In this document: one piece after another, positions 20,573 through 28,600 of the stretch | Layout: each line of letters opens with the position of its first letter | Position numbering within the stretch: the stretch's first letter is position 1 | Assembly: GCA_016756725.1 (NCBI GenBank) | Contig: JAESII010000004.1 | Span: 597,472 to 661,471 of the forward strand | Direction of reading: 5' to 3' | From: Synergistaceae bacterium | GTDB taxonomy: Bacteria; Synergistota; Synergistia; Synergistales; Aminithiophilaceae | Length of the DNA stretch: 64,000 bases | Program-made: the position numbers and the translations under genes | The notes under the pieces: model-generated | Seen by the model: only the letters and a program-made list of their open reading frames with translations | Database searches by the model: none | Told to the model about the DNA's origin: nothing

Positions 20573-21425
20573 GCTCATCTTCCCCGGCCCATCTCCCTGA
20601 GCGGCGGCGGCTTTCGATCTCCCGTCGGGCTTGGGCCGGAACTTTGACATGGCCGTGATAAGGGGTTTGGCTGTGGCAGACGATGCAGAGGGGTTCCAGG
20701 TTTTGGGGGGAGTTGTCGCTGCGGTTTCCGTTTTTGTGGTGGACGTGAAGGAGGTGGCGCAGCCAGGGAGGAGAAAGATCGACGCCGCAGCTGCTGCAGC
20801 GCCAGCCAGAAGCCTCCCGGTGGCGCAAGGACAGGGCCTGCCAATTGGCGGTGTAGTCGGGGTCAACGGGCGTGGTCTCTCTTCTTTGGGGCAGGCGGGC
20901 GAAGGAGGTGTCAGAATCGTTGAGAAAGGCGGCGAGATCAAAGGTCTGGGCGAGCTCGTTTCTTTTCTGGCGGCTCAAGGAAGGAAAGAGCAGGGACAGG
21001 CAGTTCTTGCAGACCTTAAGGGAGATGTCGATTTCCTTTGTTGCGCCGGGACAGGCGACCTTGAACAGACCTTTCCGTGTGTTGCTGATGACGTAGCGCT
21101 CCAGGCGGTTGGCCGCTGTCATCTCCTTGATGGTCTTGCAGTCGAGCAGGTGGTACTTAGGCCCCTTTTCGGGATGAAGCAGAATCTCTTCCTGAGATAA
21201 AGAGCAGGCTTTGATGTAGAGCACGACGGTCTGGCCGTTTCTCGTGAAGAGCCCCTTCGGACCTCTTCGTTCCAGGGAGAGCAGCTCGCTCATGCCGATT
21301 TCCATCTCGATCAGGGGGGGCTGAAAGGTCCGGCCAGATTTTGTCTCAGGATTCCAGAGAACGTCCGGCGCCTTCATTTTGCGTGCCAGAGCTTTCAGCG
21401 GCTCAAAGAGAAGATTGAGTTTCAT
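20565..21425 (-). CDS. zorE: ZorE-like HNH endonuclease (Zorya type II)
   Basis: 286 aa. The C-terminal HNH domain shows CSSCG, LHVHHKNGNRSDN, NLEPLCIVCHSQT, giving the H-N-H residues and two CxxC zinc pairs. The N-terminal 180 residues are unassigned and contain another CKNC pair. The order zorA-zorB-HNH is that of type II Zorya, where ZorE is the DNA-cleaving effector activated by the ZorAB motor. The ATG at 21425 overlaps the zorB stop. It ends inside element copy A. Confidence 0.85.
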   Translation of the reverse strand: MKLNLLFEPLKALARKMKAPDVLWNPETKSGRTFQPPLIEMEIGMSELLSLERRGPKGLFTRNGQTVVLYIKACSLSQEEILLHPEKGPKYHLLDCKTIKEMTAANRLERYVISNTRKGLFKVACPGATKEIDISLKVCKNCLSLLFPSLSRQKRNELAQTFDLAAFLNDSDTSFARLPQRRETTPVDPDYTANWQALSLRHREASGWRCSSCGVDLSPPWLRHLLHVHHKNGNRSDNSPQNLEPLCIVCHSQTPYHGHVKVPAQARREIESRRRSGRWAGEDELH

Positions 21426-22135
21426 CGGCGACCCTCTCCTTCAGCGAGAATCGTCGCGATGCGGTGCTCGGCATCGGTACGGACGCGAAACTCCACGCGC
21501 CGGCTCAAGGACCGGTTTTCGTTGCCCTTTTGGTCGGTGATGGCATGACTCGAAGAAAGGCCGTTGGCCGTGATCGTCTTCCGGGCCCACTCCTTATCGC
21601 CTTTGACGGCCTCCATGCGGAGGCAGAACTCGAGAACGGCGCGGGTGCGGTTTTGCGAAAGCTCCATGTTGAAAAAATAGGCGTCAAGCTGGTCGTCGGT
21701 GCCGTTCCACTCGGAAGAGGTGTGTCCCTCGATCCGTACCTCGGAGATGAACTCCCTGTAGCGGCGGAGGACCTGAAGGTAGCGGGGAAAGAAGTCGGTG
21801 AGAATTTCGCGAAACCGAGGCGTCAGGACAGAGCTCCCCGTTTCAAAAAAGACCGAAGGCTCACGGAAGCGGACGGCCAAGGTGGCTTCTTCGATTTCCG
21901 CTTTCCAGCGATGAAGATCATCGTGAAACTCCTCAAGGAGATCGTCGTAGATTTTCCGTTGCATCTCGTGCCAGGCGACGGCGACCTCTTGGATCCGCTC
22001 TTTCTCCAAAGTGACGTCGCGCATGTAGAGAAGGGAGATGAACAAAAACACGATCATCAGGCCCGACATGAGATCGGCCACAGGAGTAAAGGCCTCCCCT
22101 TCGGCTTCAAGTGGAGCAAAATCGCCCCTTTCCAC
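21422..22135 (-). CDS. zorB: ZorB-like OmpA/MotB-family protein
   Basis: 237 aa. A single N-terminal helix (PVADLMSGLMIVFLFISLL) carries the early Asp that in MotB and ZorB conducts ions. A helical linker and a C-terminal OmpA-like peptidoglycan-binding domain follow (VRIEGHTSSEWNG, LSQNRTRAVLEFC, NRSLSRRVEFRV). The start is a GTG at 22135 just after the zorA stop. Together with ZorA it should form an inner-membrane rotary motor that senses phage entry. Confidence 0.9.
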   Translation of the reverse strand: MERGDFAPLEAEGEAFTPVADLMSGLMIVFLFISLLYMRDVTLEKERIQEVAVAWHEMQRKIYDDLLEEFHDDLHRWKAEIEEATLAVRFREPSVFFETGSSVLTPRFREILTDFFPRYLQVLRRYREFISEVRIEGHTSSEWNGTDDQLDAYFFNMELSQNRTRAVLEFCLRMEAVKGDKEWARKTITANGLSSSHAITDQKGNENRSLSRRVEFRVRTDAEHRIATILAEGEGRR

Positions 22136-22141
22136 GGTCTA

Positions 22142-23473
22142 TCACCCCCGTCTGCGGCCCTGACCGACACCGACGGGCAGATCTCGCCCGAGGTCGTGGA
22201 TAAGCGTCGAAAGGCTCTCTGTCAGAGGCGTGTAATCGTCGACGAACTTGGCTGAGAGTGCGGCCAGGTGGCTGCCGAGCTGACTGATCGCCTCGCGAAG
22301 CTCCGACTCCATTGCCCCATCGAAGGCCTTGAACTGACTTTTGAGAAGTTCCTGACTTTCATGAAGGGTCGAGCTCAGCAGTTCATGAATCGTCTCGGCA
22401 TTCTCCCGCACCGAGGCGGCCGTCGTCTGGCTCAGCTTTGTCAGCTCTCCCGTCTCCTGCTCCATCGTCTCTTCCAGGTTTCGGACAAAGCGCTTCGTCG
22501 ATTCGGCCAGGTCTTCTGTCAGACCCTGGAGTCTTTGTTCCATCAGGGGCAGGGCCTCTCCGGCCTGTTCTCTCAGATGGGCAAAGCTTCCCAACAGAGC
22601 TGTGGCCTCACGGTTCTGGGCGTCCAGGCCCTGTAGCAGCTCCGCAAGGGACTCCATCGTCTCCGGCAGGGCCTCTGCGCCCTTACGGATCGCCTCAAGA
22701 CTTGTCTCGCAGCGGCTGATTCCCTCCAGGCTTCGTTCAAACTGAGCCTCCATCTCCTCAACGGAGTGGCGGTAGTTCTCCTGCCACGTCAACAAGGCCC
22801 CCACGGCCCTGTTGAGCTCGCGAAAATTTTCGCCGAACTGCTCGGTCAGCTTGTCGTTGAAATCATGAATGATATCCCGCAGGGCCTCGAGCAACGCCTT
22901 CGAGTTGCTCTCGGCCAGAGTCCTACCGAACCCGGCGAGCTCTCCGCGGATCTTTTCAAATGAGGCAGTCAGCAGCGTGGCCATTTCCTTTCTTCCGGCA
23001 TCAGCCTGAGAGGCATCCTCCCTTAAGGTTGTGACGATCTTCTCGCCCATGGCCTCAATACTCTCCGTCAGAGCCCTCAGAGGAGAAATCGCTCCCTGCG
23101 GGTTCGGTGAAAAAGAAGCTGCCATATTGAGGAGCAGGGCGTAGACAACGCCCAGAACGCTCGTGGCGAAGGCCAGCTTCATTCCTTCCAGGAGCGCGGG
23201 AACGCTGCCGTCGATATCGTTCGCGTCAAACTGACTCAGGGCAAGGCAGATCCCCATAAAGGTTCCGAGGATGCCCAGATTCATCAGCAGGTTGCGGTTG
23301 CCGCTATGAAGGCGGAAAAAGAAGGCCCTCACTCCGCCTCTTTTCGTAGGGCGACGGAGAAGGGCCGACAGAATCATCAGGAAAAGCAACGACATCGACA
23401 GCGTCGATGCGGAAGAAAGACGGTTGTTGAAAAACAGCTGTATCAGCAGATCTGGTCCTCCCAGAATGGCCAC
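22142..23473 (-). CDS. zorA: ZorA-like MotA/TolQ-family motor protein with long coiled-coil tail
   Basis: 443 aa from the GTG at 23473; a TTG at 23530 is also in frame but abuts element copy B. Transmembrane helices (LSMSLLFLMILSALL, NLGILGTFMGICLAL, AFATSVLGVVYALLL) match the MotA/TolQ/ExbB channel domain. Residues from about 150 to 420 form a continuous helical, Glu/Leu/Ala-rich tail, as in ZorA, where the tail extends into the cytoplasm and transmits the infection signal. It is followed by zorB and zorE. The true start is unsettled because no ribosome site is well spaced. Confidence 0.88.
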   Translation of the reverse strand: MAILGGPDLLIQLFFNNRLSSASTLSMSLLFLMILSALLRRPTKRGGVRAFFFRLHSGNRNLLMNLGILGTFMGICLALSQFDANDIDGSVPALLEGMKLAFATSVLGVVYALLLNMAASFSPNPQGAISPLRALTESIEAMGEKIVTTLREDASQADAGRKEMATLLTASFEKIRGELAGFGRTLAESNSKALLEALRDIIHDFNDKLTEQFGENFRELNRAVGALLTWQENYRHSVEEMEAQFERSLEGISRCETSLEAIRKGAEALPETMESLAELLQGLDAQNREATALLGSFAHLREQAGEALPLMEQRLQGLTEDLAESTKRFVRNLEETMEQETGELTKLSQTTAASVRENAETIHELLSSTLHESQELLKSQFKAFDGAMESELREAISQLGSHLAALSAKFVDDYTPLTESLSTLIHDLGRDLPVGVGQGRRRG

Positions 23474-23530
23474 CTCCCTTCGGATCCGAGTAGGCGCAGG
23501 GCCGCACCGGGTGAGTTGCTCTGTCTTCAA

Positions 23531-23555
23531 GAGATATATCCATTCTTTCGGTGAA
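23531..23555 (-). promoter_or_regulatory. Shared 25-bp element, copy B (Zorya operon)
   Basis: Minus-strand TTCACCGAAAGA, four variable bases, then ATATATCTC. It lies about 57 bp before the preferred zorA start. Confidence 0.85.
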
Positions 23556-23603
23556 AAAGGGATCTGCCCCCCCGAACTCAGCGCAAAGACAAGTCTAGGA
23601 GAG

Positions 23604-23637
23604 ATAAAAAGAGGCCCCGGGGTTTGCCCGGGGCCTC
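23604..23637 (-). terminator. Strong intrinsic terminator
   Basis: Minus-strand stem GGCCCCGGG/CCCGGGGCC with a short CAAAC loop followed by TCTTTTTATC. It closes the candidate small RNA that starts at element copy C and lies just before copy B. Confidence 0.85.
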
Positions 23638-23776
23638 CTGCCCTGCTGTCAGCGGATCACGCCGCAAGCTTTCGCCGCCCGAGGGGCCATCAATGGCCCC
23701 TCGGGCGCTGTCTCGTGGCCTCGGTTTGCAGCCGGGGTTCTACTTTTAGCTCCTTTCTCTGCGTCGCCAGGTGCTG
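23604..23776 (-). ncRNA. Candidate small RNA driven by element copy C
   Basis: Element C (23783-23807) is followed on the minus strand by about 170 bp that hold no convincing protein gene and end in a strong intrinsic terminator. The interval includes an internal hairpin around GAGGGGCCATTGATGGCCCCTC. The longest open stretches are about 30 codons and lack a ribosome site next to an ATG. A promoter-like element, structure and a terminator without an ORF make a short regulatory RNA the simplest reading. The exact 5' end is inferred. Confidence 0.6.
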
Positions 23777-23782
23777 TTTCTT

Positions 23783-23807
23783 GGGATATATGCAGTCTTT
23801 CGGTGAA
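23783..23807 (-). promoter_or_regulatory. Shared 25-bp element, copy C (candidate small RNA)
   Basis: Minus-strand TTCACCGAAAGA, CTGC, then ATATATCCC. It differs from copy D at only two positions, both in the variable block. Confidence 0.85.
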
Positions 23808-23941
23808 GATTGTCTTGAACCGCCAAGGGGGCGAGACCGCCTCTTTGGGGCCCCTGTGACTCCTTCCGCTGCCGGAAGTTTTGCGACACGATAAAAAGTA
23901 GTTCTTGTTCCAAGGAAAAAAGGCTCTACTCCAGGGGTGTT

Positions 23942-24238
23942 CTATTTCTCATCTGAAGCCGTTAATGCGCAACCCACGAGCATTAACAAGAACAGACCCA
24001 CAACAACAAGAGATGAAATCCCATAAATATTAAATATCGTCCCATATGCTTTCCAAAATCTATAAAACCAGTAAATCCAAGAAATAAATGGGAAACAAAG
24101 AGTAATGACGGCAGAAACAAGCCCACTAGTTGCAAAAGCCAAATAAACAGTGAAGAAATGCAACCCAGTCATTGCAATTTGCATCATCGACATTGATATG
24201 CAACCAAGTCCAATTCCAACAAAGCCTTTAATACCCAA
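23942..24238 (-). CDS. Small AT-rich membrane protein, unknown function
   Basis: 98 aa with three hydrophobic stretches (starting near residues 5, 33 and 70). The TTG at 24238 follows GGAGGAG at good spacing. Its base composition is far more AT-rich than the neighbouring defence genes, as is the adjacent gene at 24277-24636, suggesting recent transfer. No family recognised. Confidence 0.65.
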   Translation of the reverse strand: MGIKGFVGIGLGCISMSMMQIAMTGLHFFTVYLAFATSGLVSAVITLCFPFISWIYWFYRFWKAYGTIFNIYGISSLVVVGLFLLMLVGCALTASDEK

Positions 24239-24276
24239 AGCGTCTCCTCCATTCTTAGTCTTTGGTTTCTGAGTTT

Positions 24277-24636
24277 TTAAGAGGCTAACATTTCAAATAT
24301 GACTCTAAGTGCCGATAATACTAGTAATGTCCTTGCTAAATAAAACCAAAACTTATTTTTCGTATTTGGGGCGCATCTCCAAGCAGATAGCCACCAAAAT
24401 ATTTCAGGCCCTATCATTGAAATTCCCCATATTTCGAGGAATGTCTCTGCTGAAGTTGGCCGCAATAAATACGCGCCTAAGAACAAAGAACTCCATTTTA
24501 TAATTGATAAACCAAGGTGAAAGAGCCACCAAGCCTCCCAAAGAGGACGATCGCCACGCCAAAGGGCTTTTAGCCATGTTGTGCTGAAATACCGCATTTT
24601 CGGGAAAATATTTACTGTTTGGTGATCAACCGACAT
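24277..24636 (-). CDS. Small AT-rich membrane protein, unknown function
   Basis: 119 aa, rich in Trp and Phe, with two or three predicted membrane helices (LFHLGLSIIKWSSLFLGAYLL and FWFYLARTLLVLSALRVIF). The ATG at 24636 follows AGAGG. It probably forms an operon with 23942-24238 (38 bp gap). It shares the low GC of that gene. Function unknown. Its position beside Zorya is suggestive but not evidence. Confidence 0.65.
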   Translation of the reverse strand: MSVDHQTVNIFPKMRYFSTTWLKALWRGDRPLWEAWWLFHLGLSIIKWSSLFLGAYLLRPTSAETFLEIWGISMIGPEIFWWLSAWRCAPNTKNKFWFYLARTLLVLSALRVIFEMLAS

Positions 24637-25109
24637 TTTTTTTAACCTCTTTTCAACATTTTGATTTCAATACTCCCTTTGCATTAGTTTGTCAATCAGG
24701 GATTCTCCTGGTTTGTCTTTCTTTTGAAAGATGGGGGAGAGGAATCGGACCCCCTCTCCCCCCTCTTTTCTTTCTCTAGTGACTTCGTCTTGCGGTACGC
24801 TAACAAGTTGACCCTAGCGCCACTCTCTCTCGACTGTCACAGCCCTGCCGGTTGAGGCTATTAGCGTGGACTTCCCGCTGGCCGATAGCCCTGGTTCCTT
24901 ACTCAAGTCAACGGTGATCGTGAGTGTGTCCCCCCTCCAGCATGTTTTTTGCCTCCTTCCTCCGGCTCCGTCCATGCCGCCCGATCCACGCAATCAAGCG
25001 ATTGCCAGAGGCACGCCCCTGCTTCGAGGCATTTCTTCCTTGCCATCGTGACCACTCGTCGGATCCCCGCAGCCGCGACCTCCCCCCTCTTACTTCAACC
25101 CTTCGGAAG
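24637..25109. other. Intergenic region without a supported gene
   Basis: Short open frames here lack ribosome sites or recognisable products. The only clear structure is a GC-rich hairpin at 24733-24762. The stretch may be the degraded remainder of the mobile element represented by the primase fragment beside it. Confidence 0.5.
24733..24762 (+). terminator. GC hairpin followed by T-rich tract
   Basis: GGGGGAGAGG pairs with CCTCTCCCCC around a 10-base loop and is followed on the plus strand by CCTCTTTTCTTTCTC. It would terminate plus-strand transcription, but no plus-strand gene precedes it. Confidence 0.45.
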
Positions 25110-25559
25110 TCACAGAGAGGGCAATACCCTCCTCCGTAGTTCTATGAGCAGTTCTAAGCACCATTCCGCATAACGCGCCTTGAAGTCTTTCGTAAGGACT
25201 TTATCCTGATCCTCTTGGATGCACTCTTCCGCCAGGAATCGGCCCAGAGAATCCTGTTCCTGTCGGTATTCCTCGGTGGCTATCCTGACTTCCTCGGGGC
25301 TTTCGAGTCCGTCTTGCCGCCACAGCCGGGCTCCTTCGACCGCCCAGGCCAGGATCCCTTCCGCTTCGGCTTTTAGCTTTTCTGGAATAGACTTGTCCGG
25401 CTTGTCAGGGGGGAAGGTCGCCGTGAATGGGATCAAACGGATTCGCCGGAAAAGCGCCTGGTCGTTAGCATCAAAACTCGGCTTACGATTCGTAGCCATC
25501 CAGATTTTCCAGGTCGGCTTATAGACAAAGAAGTCACAATAGTGTTTTCGGTGTTGCAA
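25110..25559 (-). pseudogene. C-terminal fragment of phage/plasmid D5-like primase-helicase
   Basis: The frame reads TWKIWMATNRKPSFDANDQALFRRI, then RIRLIPFTATFPP, ILAWAVEGARLW and EEYRQEQDSLGRFL. This is the typical end of P4/D5-family primase-helicases, including the sensor region of the helicase and the start of the winged domain. The family is usually over 500 aa. Only about 145 aa remain, and the missing part would lie where the CRISPR array now ends. I read it as a remnant of a phage or plasmid. Confidence 0.75.
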
Positions 25560-25601
25560 GGTGTCTGCGCCTGAAAGCCGTTTAGCCAGAACTTCGTCCT
25601 A

Positions 25602-28600
25602 GTTTCCATCCCGATGCGGTCCAATTTGAATACGACGCGGGGAGGGCTTCGGCCCTCCCCTTTAGTTTCCATCCCGATACGGTTCGATTTGAATGTGCAT
25701 AGGGTTTGATGTTCTTGGTAGGCAGGAGTTTCCATCCCGATACGGTTCGATTTGAATGACTACACCAAGCCACCGGACGCCCCCTCCGAGTTTCCATCCC
25801 GATACGGTTCGATTTGAATTTTTGTGTTTCTGATTATGTGCCGAACCGCACAGTTTCCATCCCGATACGGTTCGATTTGAATTGCTTCACGGGGAGTGAA
25901 AGGTTCACTTCATCCAGTTTCCATCCCGATACGGTTCGATTTGAATGCAACTGATTATGACGAGATGGCCAGGAAGACCGGTTTCCATCCCGATACGGTT
26001 CAATTTGAATTTGTCTATGGCTTGGCATCTGACATCGTGCACAGTTTCCATCCCGATACGGTTCGATTTGAATTGCAGCCTGGGACGTGGCCCGCGCCTA
26101 TCGCCGTTTCCATCCCGATACGGTTCGATTTGAATACAGGGAACGTTGGCCAAGTATCCTCAGTACGCCGTTTCCATCCCGATACGGTTCGATTTGAATT
26201 TCATCGACGAGGGGGCCATGGGCGCCGGCGTCGTTTCCATCCCGATACGGTTCGATTTGAATGGTGGAAATGGGAAGTTGATTGTGGCACATGACGTTTC
26301 CATCCCGATACGGTTCGATTTGAATGCCTAGTACGCACCACGAATTTTCAAGAGGGGGTTTCCATCCCGATACGGTTCGATTTGAATTTAGGATGTGGGT
26401 TAAAGTTAATTGGAAAGATAGTTTCCATCCCGATACGGTTCGATTTGAATATGGCCAGCTTGCCGTAGGGACAATTCACTGCAGTTTCCATCCCGATACG
26501 GTTCGATTTGAATTCTGCCAGGTAGAAGGAACCTGGCGGATGTTGGTTTCCATCCCGATACGGTTCGATTTGAATGAACGGATTTTTCGCCTATACGGTC
26601 CGCTGCTCCGTTTCCATCCCGATACGGTTCGATTTGAATCGCCGCGACATCCAGTCCGCGAAAGAACGGTTGTTTCCATCCCGATACGGTTCGATTTGAA
26701 TTTAGGATGTGGGTTAAAGTTAATTGGAAAGATAGTTTCCATCCCGATACGGTTCGATTTGAATTCGCTGGCCTGCATAGGTTGTCCTATCCGGCGTTTC
26801 CATCCCGATACGGTTCGATTTGAATAGGCCAAGGCTCACCCCCTGGCCTGCGTCGAGGGTTTCCATCCCGATACGGTTCGATTTGAATAGGATGAATCTG
26901 AACGAATTTGCGCCGAAAACGAGTTTCCATCCCGATACGGTTCGATTTGAATTCTCATGGATGCGGTGTAAAGGCGAAGTCGGCTGTTTCCATCCCGATA
27001 CGGTTCGATTTGAATGTTATGAGCCTTCCACAGGCCGCATAAAGCACAGTTTCCATCCCGATACGGTTCGATTTGAATGATGGAGGCCAGGCTTTCCACT
27101 CTCGAAATGGAGTTTCCATCCCGATACGGTTCGATTTGAATGTGTACGCGTTCTCCGTCCGAGAGAGCGTCGAGTTTCCATCCCGATACGGTTCGATTTG
27201 AATTGCCAGGATCGGGACGCCTACCTCTTTGCCCGGTTTCCATCCCGATACGGTTCGATTTGAATTTGAACCGCCGGGTCGACGCGGAGGCATCCGACCG
27301 TTTCCATCCCGATACGGTTCGATTTGAATGGGGTGTGAAGGCCGAGGAAATGGCGGCCTTCGTTTCCATCCCGATACGGTTCGATTTGAATCCGACGGGG
27401 AGATTGACAACGGAAAGGCCGCGATGTTTCCATCCCGATACGGTTCGATTTGAATGAAGGCGTGTACGGCCCCGAAACAGGGCCTGTAGTTTCCATCCCG
27501 ATACGGTTCGATTTGAATCCGGAATCTGATGTTTGCCTACCGGAGGTGGTTTCCATCCCGATACGGTTCGATTTGAATTGGGCGGCCGACAGAAAGCCGG
27601 GCGGGAGGAGGTTTCCATCCCGATACGGTTCGATTTGAATGGGACCGACGGCGGGTACCGGATCGACCCCACCGTTTCCATCCCGATACGGTTCGATTTG
27701 AATTTTTGTGTTTCTGATTATGTGCCGAACCGCACAGTTTCCATCCCGATACGGTTCGATTTGAATCCGGTTTCAGGGGTTAAAGCCGCTCCCCGTAAGT
27801 TTCCATCCCGATACGGTTCGATTTGAATTCGCAGGATTTTTCGAATGTCATGGACGCCATAGTTTCCATCCCGATACGGTTCGATTTGAATTCAACGAAC
27901 TGGCGCCAAAAACGATGGTATGCGGTTTCCATCCCGATACGGTTCGATTTGAATTTGAGGGGAGGGGGCAATGGTGCAGATTGACCGCCGTTTCCATCCC
28001 GATACGGTTCGATTTGAATTCAAGAAGCAGAAGGGTATTGCGGTAGTCGGGTAGGTTTCCATCCCGATACGGTTCGATTTGAATGACGACAACGACGCAG
28101 CCTGGGCCATCGCTCAGGGTTTCCATCCCGATACGGTTCGATTTGAATGAGGAGGAGGCTGCCGAATGGGCGGCTCTCATGAGGTTTCCATCCCGATACG
28201 GTTCGATTTGAATAGCATGGTACGCCAAGAGGGACGGATCGTTGAGGTTTCCATCCCGATACGGTTCGATTTGAATGCAAATTGAGGACAAACTACGACA
28301 AGGAAAAGGGTTTCCATCCCGATACGGTTCGATTTGAATCATGAATCTCACACAGCACAAAGCCTCGGGAGAGTTTCCATCCCGATACGGTTCGATTTGA
28401 ATGCTGAGATCCGCATGGATCACGCGCTATGTGAGTTTCCATCCGGATACGGTTCGATTTGAATCAGTCAGTACGAATAAGATGGGAATCAGCGTCGTGT
28501 TTCCATCCCGATACGGTTCGATTTGAATTATCATGTAGCGCGCAACCAGGTCTTTGTGATCGTTTCCATCCCGATACGGTTCGATTTGAATTATCTTTTC

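Noticed and set aside
23604..23776. A tiny protein gene in place of the small RNA
   Set aside because: The only short frames lack a ribosome site near an ATG. One 30-codon frame is open but has no start.
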